From Enterobacteriaceae bacterium B14 (GTDB lineage: Bacteria > Pseudomonadota > Gammaproteobacteria > Enterobacterales > Enterobacteriaceae), in assembly GCA_000307305.1 (NCBI GenBank), contig DF158882.1, positions 176,576 through 240,575 on the forward strand: a stretch of DNA of 64,000 bases, written 5' to 3'. The notes beneath the pieces are model-generated. The model had not been told where the DNA came from and made no database searches. It was given only the letters and a program-made list of their open reading frames with translations. Positions 32,512 through 41,250 of the stretch are shown here, one piece after another. The stretch's first letter is position 1. Each line of letters starts with the position of its first letter. The position numbers and the translations under genes were made by a program.

Positions 32512-33731
32512 TACTCATCATCGATTATTGTAGAGATGTAATCCATAAAATTTTCATGACGCCTAATGAGTTTTATACATCCATCTCGTTTCAATAAAAC
32601 CTCAGCTGGTCTTAAGTGCCCGTTGTAATTGAATCCCATTGAGGCACCATGAGCACCTGTGTCATGTATTAATACAATATCATCAACGCGTGGAATGGGT
32701 AACTCTCTACATATCGCAAATTTATCAATGTTCTCACATAAAGAACCAACAACATCAAATGTCCCCAAGAGTTCAGTATTATTAAAAGGTAAGGTGATAT
32801 GATGATAGGCATCTTTATACAAGGCTGGCCGCATCAGAGATGCCATACTGGCATCAAGTCCAATAATTGTACGGTATTTGTTACATACAGTTTGAACTCG
32901 ACTTACCAGCACTCCATGAGAACCAGAGATAAATCTTCCGCACTCCATAAATAATGTAGGGATAATATCGAAATTCATTTTTAAAAGAGATATTATTTTT
33001 TTAGCATAATCCTCTATATTGAAACTTTCTTCTGTTAGGCGATAAGGAATTCCAGGGCCACCTCCTATATTTATATATTCAAAGTTAATATTTAATTTCT
33101 TACTAATACCAGATGCTAAATTAATTAATCTGCAAGCCCCATCAAGCATGGAGTTAATATCTAAAGTATTCGCACAAGTCATTTGGTGGATGCCAAATCT
33201 TTTAGCACCAAGTGAAATAGCCTGCTTATATGCTGATAAAATAGAATCAAGTGGGACTCCAAACTTACTTTCATCTCCACCCATTAATTTGCTATTTCCG
33301 TTCCCTAGAGCAACTCTAAAAGAAACTACATCAGGTAAAGGAGTATAATCACCAAGACAAGTTATATCATCCATGGTAATCCATGCTCCGATTTTAACTG
33401 CCTCTTTCATTCCTTTGGTAGATGAATTATTAGCAGTGTAAAGTACATCTTTACCAGAAATGCCTGAGCGTGTAACCAGTTCTAATTCAGTAACAGAGGC
33501 GCAATCCATTCCTGACCCTAATGAATGTAAAGTTTTAAGAATGGCGGGATTGGGTAGAGCTTTAACAGCAAAGAATTGTTTGAATTTTATTTCTTTGAAT
33601 GCCTGTGTTAAAGATTGATGTGATGAAACAATACCAGCTTCATCATAAATATGAAACGGAGTACCATACCTATCAACTAATTCATGCAAAGAAGGTTGTA
33701 ATCGTTGAAAGAAACTTGATGATATCGGCAT
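32511..33731 (-). CDS. LysA-like (fold III) PLP amino acid decarboxylase
   Basis: About 406 residues, related to diaminopimelate decarboxylase. The PLP lysine is in FFAVKALPNPAIL. The glycine-rich phosphate loop is INIGGGPGIPY. The active Cys-Glu pair is in GSLCENIDK, and the C-terminal GASMGFNYNGHLRPAEVLL matches the LysA signature. Catalytic residues are kept, but substrate-side positions differ from housekeeping LysA (ECGRFI rather than EPGRFI). TabA of the tabtoxin pathway is a known LysA-like precedent in antimetabolite synthesis. The frame opens eight codons earlier at a TTG; the ATG at 33731, 7 bp after the methyltransferase stop, is preferred. The enzyme class is confident; the substrate is unknown. 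Confidence 0.87.
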   Translation of the reverse strand: MPISSSFFQRLQPSLHELVDRYGTPFHIYDEAGIVSSHQSLTQAFKEIKFKQFFAVKALPNPAILKTLHSLGSGMDCASVTELELVTRSGISGKDVLYTANNSSTKGMKEAVKIGAWITMDDITCLGDYTPLPDVVSFRVALGNGNSKLMGGDESKFGVPLDSILSAYKQAISLGAKRFGIHQMTCANTLDINSMLDGACRLINLASGISKKLNINFEYINIGGGPGIPYRLTEESFNIEDYAKKIISLLKMNFDIIPTLFMECGRFISGSHGVLVSRVQTVCNKYRTIIGLDASMASLMRPALYKDAYHHITLPFNNTELLGTFDVVGSLCENIDKFAICRELPIPRVDDIVLIHDTGAHGASMGFNYNGHLRPAEVLLKRDGCIKLIRRHENFMDYISTIIDDE

Positions 33732-33738
33732 GTTATAA

Positions 33739-34434
33739 TCACATTTTTTCAGCAATACAAACGGCTCTATTTCTTAAGCCACTAATCGGTCTTAAATAGG
33801 GAAAGTTATATTTCTCTAGAACTTTAAAACCGCATTTTTTAAGACTTTCTTCGAAATAAGTAATGGATATAAACCAAAATGTATCAAGTGTATTATGACG
33901 CTGATAACTTAAGGTATTATCATTAGGAGAGTCATTTGAAATGATAATTTTTGTTCCAGGCGGAATTGCATTACTTGAAATCTTGGCCTCAAATTCACTT
34001 AAATGAGTTCTTTCATCAAATAAATGGCCTAGCACCCCATCAGCGTATATAACTTGGCAGGATGATAAAAGTTCGTTATCAACTTGGTTAAAATCGATTT
34101 GATATGCAATCACGCCTTTATTTTTTGCCAGTTCTACGGCTTCAGCATTGCAATCAATTGCAATAACCTTAGTTCCTTTCTCCACCAATTCGGCCTCTAT
34201 AAATGCATTTCCACATCCAATAGAAAATACACTTAGATTATTATGAGCTAGAGAGATTAGTTTCAATTTAATATGACTTTGATAGAGTTTACAGTAAGTC
34301 GATGGTGTAACTGAATCATTAAGAGCCTCTCCACTCTCCCATATTTCATAAATACTTTTATCTTCCCCTTTAAAATCGTGGAGATTAGAATACCATGAAT
34401 TTATTTCTTTACTTTTCCTTTCATCATTACTCAT
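33739..34434 (-). CDS. Class I SAM-dependent methyltransferase (second of the operon)
   Basis: About 231 residues. The SAM-binding motif I is VFSIGCGNAFIEAEL (GxGxx-like), motif II is VIAIDCNAEAVELAK, and a later motif is QVIYADGVLGHLF. The substrate is unknown. The ATG at 34434 is chosen because AAGGTGG lies 8 nt upstream; a GTG four codons earlier would overlap that site. It lies between the HExxH protein and the decarboxylase genes on the minus strand. It is distinct from the other methyltransferase of the operon, so two methyl groups, or two different positions, are likely modified. Confidence 0.82.
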   Translation of the reverse strand: MSNDERKSKEINSWYSNLHDFKGEDKSIYEIWESGEALNDSVTPSTYCKLYQSHIKLKLISLAHNNLSVFSIGCGNAFIEAELVEKGTKVIAIDCNAEAVELAKNKGVIAYQIDFNQVDNELLSSCQVIYADGVLGHLFDERTHLSEFEAKISSNAIPPGTKIIISNDSPNDNTLSYQRHNTLDTFWFISITYFEESLKKCGFKVLEKYNFPYLRPISGLRNRAVCIAEKM

Positions 34435-34455
34435 AAAGACAGCCACCTTATCTAG

Positions 34456-35766
34456 TTATGTGAAGTTAAGAGAAATTGGAGCTATTTTTTTTAAATTTTC
34501 AAGTATCAACAGTGTCTCCTTGTTATACAGTGGGGAGTATTTATTATATATCTCAACAGTTAACTCTAAGTTTTGACATAAAAAAGAATCGGTCAAAACT
34601 CTAGCCAGTGACCTTAAAGCTGAAATAACCATATCAGTTTCATAAATTAATCGTGAGCCTGAACCAGATGTATCAATTACTAATACACCAGAATCAAACA
34701 ACCAAGATAATTGGAAAAGCATACCATCGGAGTCTGGGAAATAACCGACCCCTCGATGAGAATAACGAAGGCATTCTGCTAAATAATATCCTACTACATC
34801 AGGTTTATTTAATTCTACCCATAATTCAGATGCGATAATGACACCAAATACATCAGCACAAATTTCTTGTAGGGTAACAGACATCCAACGATCATAACTA
34901 TTAAATACTTTATAGTTCGTTTTGTCCGTAAAAATACAATGCCCTAACTCATGACTGAGAACTCCATACAAAGGAATGTCAGAGCTAAGTATCGATTCAC
35001 TATTTAAATAATTACTAAAAACATAATCATGTAAAATAAATGATATGTTTCTTAATGTTTCATTATGAACATTACTTAAATAGTAGCTACATTTATTCTT
35101 TGATTTTTTTATACCTTCATCCTCTGGCATAAAATAAGCTATATGCTTAGGGTGAGTGTTAGCCTCACCTGATAAAAAGAAAACCTTCTTAGGTTGAAAA
35201 TCTGGAAATGGAAATAGCTTAAGTGATGAATGCAACTGTGATAAATACCTTTGTATAGGGCCAGTATCAGTCAATAACTTTGCAACATTCTCCTTTTGTT
35301 TAGGCATTTCCTCCAAAAAGATAGCGGAAGGGCGCCCGTTGGTATCTTTTCCAAAAAAAGTAGAGATAAAACCACACAAAAAAACAAAAGGAGCATTTAA
35401 TTCTGAAATGGGATATGAGTCTGGTGAAAAGTCTTTTAGAACGAAATTAATTCTTTCTTGTATGGCGTGCTTAGATTTTGAATCTTGGGCCATAGATGAT
35501 AATTCTGAAAGTAGAGCTGCAATTTTATCTTTATGTTTAAATTTTTTTATATTCTCTAAATCAGAACAATGAGATACCAACTCCTCCAATAGTATATCAT
35601 TCAAGGTTAGACAGAGGTTTTTAAATTTTTGATTATCAAACTCTTTGGGTAAGGGCAAGGTAACATCCTTCAAAACCATATCTTTATATGGAGGCCATTT
35701 ATCTTGCTGTTGTGCCAGTTCTCTATTGAGATAATTATCATAGAAATCAGATTTTAATTCATTCAT
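34456..35766 (-). CDS. Unrecognised HExxH protein
   Basis: A 436-residue protein that I cannot assign to a characterised family. No signal peptide or transmembrane helix is visible, so it is probably cytoplasmic. The central segment YGVLSHELGHCIF (about residues 268-280) is a zinc-type HExxH, followed by LQEICADVFGV about 25-30 residues later. The E..AD arrangement recalls gluzincin metallopeptidases, in which a downstream glutamate is the third metal ligand. The N-terminal ~200 residues are helical. Within an operon of ligase, transferases and oxygenase it could be a hydrolase that releases a carrier or protecting residue, or a metal-dependent enzyme of new chemistry. Both ideas are inference. 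AAGGA lies upstream of the ATG. Confidence 0.7.
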   Translation of the reverse strand: MNELKSDFYDNYLNRELAQQQDKWPPYKDMVLKDVTLPLPKEFDNQKFKNLCLTLNDILLEELVSHCSDLENIKKFKHKDKIAALLSELSSMAQDSKSKHAIQERINFVLKDFSPDSYPISELNAPFVFLCGFISTFFGKDTNGRPSAIFLEEMPKQKENVAKLLTDTGPIQRYLSQLHSSLKLFPFPDFQPKKVFFLSGEANTHPKHIAYFMPEDEGIKKSKNKCSYYLSNVHNETLRNISFILHDYVFSNYLNSESILSSDIPLYGVLSHELGHCIFTDKTNYKVFNSYDRWMSVTLQEICADVFGVIIASELWVELNKPDVVGYYLAECLRYSHRGVGYFPDSDGMLFQLSWLFDSGVLVIDTSGSGSRLIYETDMVISALRSLARVLTDSFLCQNLELTVEIYNKYSPLYNKETLLILENLKKIAPISLNFT

Positions 35767-35780
35767 AGCATCATATTTCC

Positions 35781-37043
35781 TTATTTAACCAAATCAAAAA
35801 GTGCTGAGTTTTTTTCCCACTCTCTTATCCTTCTATAATCACAAAGCAATTTATCCTGGCTGTCACTCACCAAGTATACTACGCCTGGGCTTGTAAATAG
35901 ATCGATCGTTTTAGTGATAATATCATCTACATTTGGCCTGCTTAATAACGTAAAGAATGAATCTAGTTTACCAACAGTTATATCCAAGTTATCTTTTATT
36001 AATTTACCATGTGAGTTGGATATAAATGCTATGGCCATCACTTTTTTCTTTATTACGTAGCTACTTGAAATATATTTTTTCAATGCATCTTTGTTACATA
36101 ATAAGTGCGAGGTTAACGTTAAGTGACTTTCGCCAATAGCCTCAACAACGGCTTCAGAAGAAATTCCTCCCTGCATTCTCGCACCTAATTCAATTAGTTT
36201 TGGTCCATTTTTTGTCATCATGATTTCTATGTGACAAGGACCATAACCTACATCAAGAGCCTTCAAAACCGCTTTAGCGTATTGCTCAAGAACAAACCAA
36301 GCTGGATCACTTTGATCAATTAAATGCTCGTAGTCATATATTAACCCTGCTTCGGGTACCTCTATACGATTATCCTTCCAGATTTCTGTAATAAAATGAT
36401 CTTGAGAAAATGAAATTGAATTTACGATATATTGTTGTCCAAACATTCTTTCTTGAAGAAGAATTTCTTTATTAGATAGGTCTAATCTGTTCTTCTTATG
36501 TAGTAACTCGTTACAAGCCTTAATCAAGTCATCTTCATTATGACAAATAAAAACACCATCACTACCGGCACTGTCTAGTGGTTTTATAATCAACGGCCAT
36601 AATCCCCAATCCTTAGCAACTAAACATGCCTCTTCCGCTGAACTAACTTGTGACTGAATTACCGCATCAAGACCTTTACTTCTAATCGCTTCTCCCATCA
36701 AATACTTATTTCTTCTTAACTGACTAGTAGCTGATGGGTTTCCAGGAAGACTAAGTTTTTCAGCTAGTTTGTCTGCAAGTATGGTTCCACTCTCTGCTCC
36801 TGCGATAACCCCTATTAATGAAATATCTGACAGTTTATTAATGATAATAGATAAATCACCGCTATAAACTAAGTTTTTTTCAAAATCACGTTCATTAAAT
36901 GACTTCTTATAGATATCAGGTATTTCTAAAGAAGATTGGACATGGATAACACGGAAGCCGTTTAACTTTAAATGATTAGGAAGTTTTGATGCTGTTGAAT
37001 ATGCATCCACAATAACAATGAATTTTTCTTCTACTTTGTACAT
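35781..37043 (-). CDS. ATP-grasp ligase (L-amino-acid ligase-like)
   Basis: A 420-residue ATP-grasp enzyme. An N-terminal pre-ATP-grasp domain is followed by nucleotide-binding elements LWPLIIKPLDSAGSDGVF (about residues 148-165) and EILLQERMFGQQYIVN. The metal site is GPCHIEIMMTKNGPKLIELGARMQGG (shown in part as HIEIMM..LIELGARMQGG). The pattern is that of carboxylate-amine ligases such as BacD-type dipeptide ligases and the biotin carboxylase-like group. It would join a carboxylate to an amine through an acyl phosphate, offering a route to a dipeptide or amide without an NRPS. Its start overlaps the upstream methyltransferase stop by 13 bp. The enzyme class is confident; the substrates are unknown. 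Confidence 0.87.
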   Translation of the reverse strand: MYKVEEKFIVIVDAYSTASKLPNHLKLNGFRVIHVQSSLEIPDIYKKSFNERDFEKNLVYSGDLSIIINKLSDISLIGVIAGAESGTILADKLAEKLSLPGNPSATSQLRRNKYLMGEAIRSKGLDAVIQSQVSSAEEACLVAKDWGLWPLIIKPLDSAGSDGVFICHNEDDLIKACNELLHKKNRLDLSNKEILLQERMFGQQYIVNSISFSQDHFITEIWKDNRIEVPEAGLIYDYEHLIDQSDPAWFVLEQYAKAVLKALDVGYGPCHIEIMMTKNGPKLIELGARMQGGISSEAVVEAIGESHLTLTSHLLCNKDALKKYISSSYVIKKKVMAIAFISNSHGKLIKDNLDITVGKLDSFFTLLSRPNVDDIITKTIDLFTSPGVVYLVSDSQDKLLCDYRRIREWEKNSALFDLVK

Positions 37044-37729
37044 GTTAACACCAACCTTTGATGTTCTTTTTTGGGAGTGAAATTAAAGTCACCAGCTTTA
37101 TTAATAATAGTGAAACCGACAGAGGTAAGCATTTCATATAGCTGTTCGCAGCTATAAATTCGCGTAAATCCATTATACTGTTGCTCACCTAGTTGATAAG
37201 TGACAGTTAACAATTGTAATTCCCAATCCATGTGAAAATTTTCTTTTACATCATCATTAACTCGATTCTTTGACTTTGACGGCCATGGGAAATCATGTTT
37301 TGCCTTTTCGAGATCAGTCAGTTCAATAATCAAAAAACCGCCATGTCTTAACACCTCATACCAGGAATGGAGAGCTGCTAAGTCTTCTTGAGGAATTTGA
37401 CCATAACCAAAACTTGAATAAGTGTTAATAATAAGATCAAATTTTCTATCGGGGGGACTCTTCATATCACATTGGATATATTCTGTCAGGGAGCATTGCT
37501 CTTTTGCTAAATTTATTTGCTCATAGGAAATGTCAATTCCTGTTGTTTGGTAGCCTTTATTTGCTAGAGCTCGAGTGAAATGGCCTGCACCACAACAAAT
37601 ATCGAGTAATTTTGGATACTGCAACGCAGGAAAGTTTTTACTAATAAACTCGACTTTATTTTGGACTTCATCATAACGTCCGAGTCTCTCTGAAACTTGT
37701 GTAAAAAAAAGTGGAAAGCCATTATTCAT
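37031..37729 (-). CDS. Class I SAM-dependent methyltransferase (first of the operon)
   Basis: A 232-residue methyltransferase. Motif I is LLDICCGAGHFTRAL, followed by the acidic loop TTGIDISYEQINLAK, FDLIINTYSSFGY and GGFLIIELTD. This is a compact type 11/25 methyltransferase, usually acting on N or O of small molecules. AGGA precedes the ATG, 12 bp after the stop of the oxygenase gene, and its 3' end overlaps the ATP-grasp gene. The substrate is unknown. Confidence 0.85.
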   Translation of the reverse strand: MNNGFPLFFTQVSERLGRYDEVQNKVEFISKNFPALQYPKLLDICCGAGHFTRALANKGYQTTGIDISYEQINLAKEQCSLTEYIQCDMKSPPDRKFDLIINTYSSFGYGQIPQEDLAALHSWYEVLRHGGFLIIELTDLEKAKHDFPWPSKSKNRVNDDVKENFHMDWELQLLTVTYQLGEQQYNGFTRIYSCEQLYEMLTSVGFTIINKAGDFNFTPKKEHQRLVLTCTK

Positions 37730-37741
37730 AAAATATCCTGT

Positions 37742-38590
37742 TTATATTGGTATATCCCCTAATAGGGTTGTTCTATTCATTAAACGCTTGTAACGCTCTC
37801 CGTCATACCAAGTTGCTCTATGCATAACACATCTGTTATCCCATAAGATCATGTCTCCTGATTGCCATACATGCCTATATGTATAACGTTCCATAACTGA
37901 AAATTCTTGTAACCATGTGATAAGAGGAAGGCTCTCACCTAATAGCATACCTTCAATTTTCCAAGGAACATTTCCACCTACATATAATGCATACTTTCCA
38001 GTCTCAGGATGCACTCTTACAATTGGATGTGAAATATCTTCCCATTCTGATTTTTCTTGTTCTGTTACTGGGGGTCTATCGGGGTAATTATATGGTCTTG
38101 ACTGAACACGGCTAATAATAACCCTCTTATCTTGAATACGTTTTTTTATCTTATCAGGTAGGTCCTTCCACGCTGCTGTCATATTCGCAAATAGAGTATC
38201 TCCCCCTTCAGGTGGGACAATTATTGCATGTAATAGGGAGCCTGCAGGTGGTTCAGCTAAGTAATGCCCATCAGTATGCCAAACTCTTCCACTCACTGGT
38301 GAACCAATGAGCTTACCTTCCTTGGTGATATTGGATAATACCAATATGTCGGGATTATGCTCATTGTTAAATTTATTACGTGTGTACTGTGTAATTACAC
38401 CAAAGTTTTGACTGAATCTCACTTGTTCTTTTGGTGTGACTTTTTGCCCTCGGAATAGCAGTATTCCGAATCTTAGCCATAATGATTTTAGCTCTTTTCT
38501 TTCCAAACAGTTTGGAGTCTTACGAGCATCAACCCCTAAGATTTCAGCACCAAAACCTGATGACAGTTCTCTATAACTATATAAACCCAT
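37742..38590 (-). CDS. TauD/TfdA-type Fe(II)/2-oxoglutarate dioxygenase
   Basis: About 282 residues. The iron triad is visible as the HxD of VWHTDGHYL and the distal histidine of CVMHRATWYD, with the 2-oxoglutarate arginine in KRLMNRTTL. The TauD-like N-terminus FGAEILGVD and LLFRGQKVTPKEQ are present. It would hydroxylate, desaturate or cyclise an amino-acid-like substrate; TauD-family enzymes do all three in natural product pathways. The frame opens at a GTG eleven codons upstream, but the ATG at 38590 has GGGAGA 9 nt before it. It is the first gene of the operon, preceded by a near-consensus promoter at 38653-38682. Confidence 0.87.
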   Translation of the reverse strand: MGLYSYRELSSGFGAEILGVDARKTPNCLERKELKSLWLRFGILLFRGQKVTPKEQVRFSQNFGVITQYTRNKFNNEHNPDILVLSNITKEGKLIGSPVSGRVWHTDGHYLAEPPAGSLLHAIIVPPEGGDTLFANMTAAWKDLPDKIKKRIQDKRVIISRVQSRPYNYPDRPPVTEQEKSEWEDISHPIVRVHPETGKYALYVGGNVPWKIEGMLLGESLPLITWLQEFSVMERYTYRHVWQSGDMILWDNRCVMHRATWYDGERYKRLMNRTTLLGDIPI

Positions 38591-38652
38591 ACATTCTAGT
38601 CTCCCAGCTAGTCCTACTGACACTCCGACTCTTTAAAGTAAATCTTTACTTA

Positions 38653-38682
38653 TATTTATTCTTTGAGTAACGCTTTTGTCAA
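38653..38682 (-). promoter_or_regulatory. Sigma-70 promoter of the biosynthetic operon
   Basis: On the minus strand TTGACA (38682-38677) is followed after 18 bp by TAAATA (38658-38653), about 60 bp before the oxygenase ATG. The -35 box is perfect consensus. The upstream region is AT-rich and may act as an UP element or H-NS target (inference). Confidence 0.6.
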
Positions 38683-38961
38683 CACTCTTTTAACACGGAA
38701 AATATAAATTAATTTTAACTAAAATTAGTCTTTCTTTAAGGTGCAGTGGTGTAGGTGTTACCCTAAAATCACAATGAAATAAAATGTAATCTATTGTTTA
38801 ATATAAAAATAAAAATTAAATCCAAGTGATTTCTATGGGGTTTTTCATGCAGATATAAAGAATATTATTCATGTGAACAGAAAAACATAAGAAAAATTTA
38901 TGTTAAACCCGTCATCCTTTATCTATTCGTAATAATACAGAAATATCATTTATATAAAGCA

Positions 38962-39132
38962 ATGAATGACTCTCTCTTTGTTATAACGAATATTTTTAAG
39001 ATACCAGAAGAAATTTTTAGCGTTGATTATCAAAAGATTGGTATTAAATTAAATATTTCTGAGGGAAACATGGATGTTATCACTAGTTACCTGAATGATT
39101 ATTGGATTGAATACATCAAAAGTTTTATATGA
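38962..39132 (+). CDS. Small hypothetical protein, 56 residues, probably a fragment
   Basis: The frame begins MNDSLFVITN at ATG 38962 and ends IKSFI before TGA. It is AT-rich, with no recognised family and no clear ribosome binding site. It lies in a decayed stretch beside an IS3 remnant and is probably a piece of an older accessory gene. Confidence 0.3.
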   Translation: MNDSLFVITNIFKIPEEIFSVDYQKIGIKLNISEGNMDVITSYLNDYWIEYIKSFI

Positions 39133-39239
39133 CCAAATATAGTTATTAAAGATAATAGTCATAAATTTGTAGAGTTCAGCATTACAGCTGCAATTGTTGT
39201 AGCAGGAGTTTGCGGCATTCATATTTTAGATTTTATGAG

Positions 39240-39364
39240 GATATCAGCAAATGGATACATGGTTATTACAACTCAGGACGGCCTCATCGGCGCAATAATG
39301 GGTTATCTCCCTGTGAATACAAAAATCAGTGGAAAGAGGCTATGCAAGTGCCCTGGATTTTGTG
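39240..39364 (+). mobile_element. IS3-family remnant, right copy of the island-flanking repeat
   Basis: About 125 bp of the 3' end of the same IS3 orfB seen at 29451-29574, same orientation, roughly 11 differences. Only this tail of the element remains. It bounds the biosynthetic island on the right. Confidence 0.8.
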
Positions 39365-39379
39365 ATCCGCTACAATTAA

Positions 39380-39570
39380 GTGAAGCCGATATGTCCCATA
39401 AAATAGATGATGTCACATGGTGGAATAACACTGGTAGATATTTAGGACCAAAGCCTAAAGCTGTTAGTGATTGGATGCTGGATTCGGATAATTATTATTT
39501 TGATTATTTTTCTATAAATAGTACTCAGGGAGCACTGCTTGGTCAAGTGTACTTTCTCTCTATTATGTAA
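39380..39570 (+). pseudogene. C-terminal remnant of an unknown gene fused to the IS tail
   Basis: The frame running out of the IS remnant encodes SEADMSHKIDDVTWW..GRYLGPKPKAVSDWM and ends QVYFLSIM before TAA. It is protein-like but has no start of its own and no recognised family. It is most likely the 3' end of an accessory gene cut by the IS. Confidence 0.35.
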
Positions 39571-39780
39571 CCATAAATAGAGTTAACAAATATGAATATA
39601 TCCATAGTTGGGAAAGTGGAAGAGGGAAACATTTTAGATGAACAAGATACCATCTTGAAGCTATTGATATTTACTTATCTACTTTAATGAATTAAACGAG
39701 TTATCGTCATCTTTTTTAAGCTTGATGAGACTCTCTTGATAATTATTTGTGTTTTCAAATTCTATTTATCTTTAGAAAAG

Positions 39781-39985
39781 CATTTGGAAGCTAAAAAATG
39801 GACCATGCTATTTTAAATTGCAGTACTCCAAAAAGACCACATCAGAATTGATATATTTAGGCGCTATTCATCTAGAATTGAGTGAATATGCTGAAGCCTA
39901 TCAATGTTTCTTGAAAATATATGAAAAAGGCAGGGTTGGGTATTTGAAAAATATGACTCTAAATATTGGGAGTGTTTTAAATTGA
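39781..39985 (+). pseudogene. TPR-like C-terminal gene remnant
   Basis: An open frame without a start encodes LKNGPCYFKLQYSKK followed by YLGAIHLELSEYAEAYQCF and LKIYEKGRVGYL, ending VLN before TGA. The spacing of A, Y, L and G residues looks like one tetratricopeptide repeat. Such proteins often occur as immunity or accessory genes near rhs loci; that link is inference. Together with 38962-39570 it makes this a gene graveyard. Confidence 0.4.
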
Positions 39986-40003
39986 GGAGCAAATAATGTT
40001 AAT

Positions 40004-40042
40004 CCGGGAAATAGATAAGTTATTTTCCCGGCTATTTTTATT
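40004..40042. terminator. Hairpin downstream of the galactonate operon
   Basis: CCGGGAAATA (40004-40013) pairs with TATTTTCCCGG (40021-40031) with one bulge. On the plus strand it is followed by CTATTTTTATTT. It lies about 60 bp after the dgoD stop, so it may close the minus-strand operon, the decayed plus-strand gene, or both. Confidence 0.6.
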
Positions 40043-40098
40043 TAACTTAATACATCCTGCTTAACCAGACTCAACACCTGTTTTGTCTCTACACCCTC

Positions 40099-41247
40099 CT
40101 ACCACTCCGCAAAACCGCCATCCTCATGGTGCCAAACGGGGTTATGCCAATGCGGCGGTCGGCGGGCTGCGTCGATCACTCGAGCCTCATCAATCACCAC
40201 CCCTAAACCAGGCTTCGTCAGAGGTCGGATATAGCCGTCGGTAATCGCGAAGTCCTCTTTGTTCACCACATAATCAAACAGGTCAGCGCCTTTATTGTAG
40301 TGGATGCCCATCGATTGCTCCTGTAGCACCGCATTCGGAGAGATAAAATCGACCGTCAGGCAGGCAGACAGAGCAATTGGCCCTAGAGGGCAGTGGGGCG
40401 CTAACCCGACGTTATGGCAATCTGCCAATGATGCAATCTTCACCCCTTCGCTAATGCCACCTGCATGCGAGATATCAGGCTGAAGTATCGATAATCCCCC
40501 TGCCTGCAAAATGCTTTTCACATCAAAACGGCTGAATGTACGCTCACCTGCCGCCAGTGGGATAGAGGTACTGTCTGCCAACTTGGAATAGTACTCGGCA
40601 AATTCGGGCAGAACGGGTTCTTCGACAAACAAGGGACGATAAGGCTCTAGCTCTTTCAGCAGCACTTTTGCCATCGGTGCGGAAACCCGCCCATGGAAAT
40701 CGAGGCCAAAATCTACCCGATCGCCAAAGTGGCTGCGGATCTTCTCGATACGCGCGACGACCTGATTGATTGCGCGGTTCGAGTCCAGCATTTTTAACCG
40801 ACCGCAGCCGTTTAGCTTAAAGGTATCCCAGCCTGATTGAAGCAGCGCTTCCATCTGCTTGACTTCATCTTGTGGGTCATCCCCGCCTACCCAAGTGTAG
40901 GTTTTCATTTTGTCGCGCACTTTTCCGCCAAGCAGTTCGAACACGGGCTGCGACAAATACTTACCTTTAATGTCCCATAGCGCTTGGTCAATACCTGCTA
41001 GTGCTGACATCAAAATAGGCCCACCGCGATAGAAACCGCCTGCATATAGCGTTTGCCAAATCGCGTTGATATTCATCGGGTTTTTCCCGATAAGATAGCT
41101 TTCACACTCTTTGACCGCCGCACCGACTGTTTCGGCGCGCCCTTCTAATACAGGCTCACCCCAGCCAGTGATCCCTTCGTCGGTATCAATGGCGAGAAAT
41201 TGCCAGCGGGGGGCGACGTGATACAGGCGTAATGCTGTGATTTTCAT
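40099..41247 (-). CDS. dgoD: D-galactonate dehydratase
   Basis: A 382-residue enolase-superfamily dehydratase, the same length as E. coli DgoD and close in sequence. It converts D-galactonate to 2-dehydro-3-deoxygalactonate. Visible signatures: [13 protein letters not shown], the metal ligands within [24 protein letters not shown] and AAGERTF, and the catalytic His in [12 protein letters not shown]. It ends [10 protein letters not shown], as E. coli DgoD ends HEDNSVAEW. It is the last gene of the minus-strand galactose operon, 3 bp after dgoA, with GAGGT inside the dgoA end as ribosome binding site. Confidence 0.96.
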   Translation of the reverse strand: MKITALRLYHVAPRWQFLAIDTDEGITGWGEPVLEGRAETVGAAVKECESYLIGKNPMNINAIWQTLYAGGFYRGGPILMSALAGIDQALWDIKGKYLSQPVFELLGGKVRDKMKTYTWVGGDDPQDEVKQMEALLQSGWDTFKLNGCGRLKMLDSNRAINQVVARIEKIRSHFGDRVDFGLDFHGRVSAPMAKVLLKELEPYRPLFVEEPVLPEFAEYYSKLADSTSIPLAAGERTFSRFDVKSILQAGGLSILQPDISHAGGISEGVKIASLADCHNVGLAPHCPLGPIALSACLTVDFISPNAVLQEQSMGIHYNKGADLFDYVVNKEDFAITDGYIRPLTKPGLGVVIDEARVIDAARRPPHWHNPVWHHEDGGFAEW

Positions 41248-41250
41248 TGA

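Noticed and set aside
29759..38590. NRPS, PKS or RiPP cluster
   Set aside because: No adenylation, ketosynthase or carrier-protein motifs are present, and no short precursor peptide with a leader was seen. The ligase is ATP-grasp.
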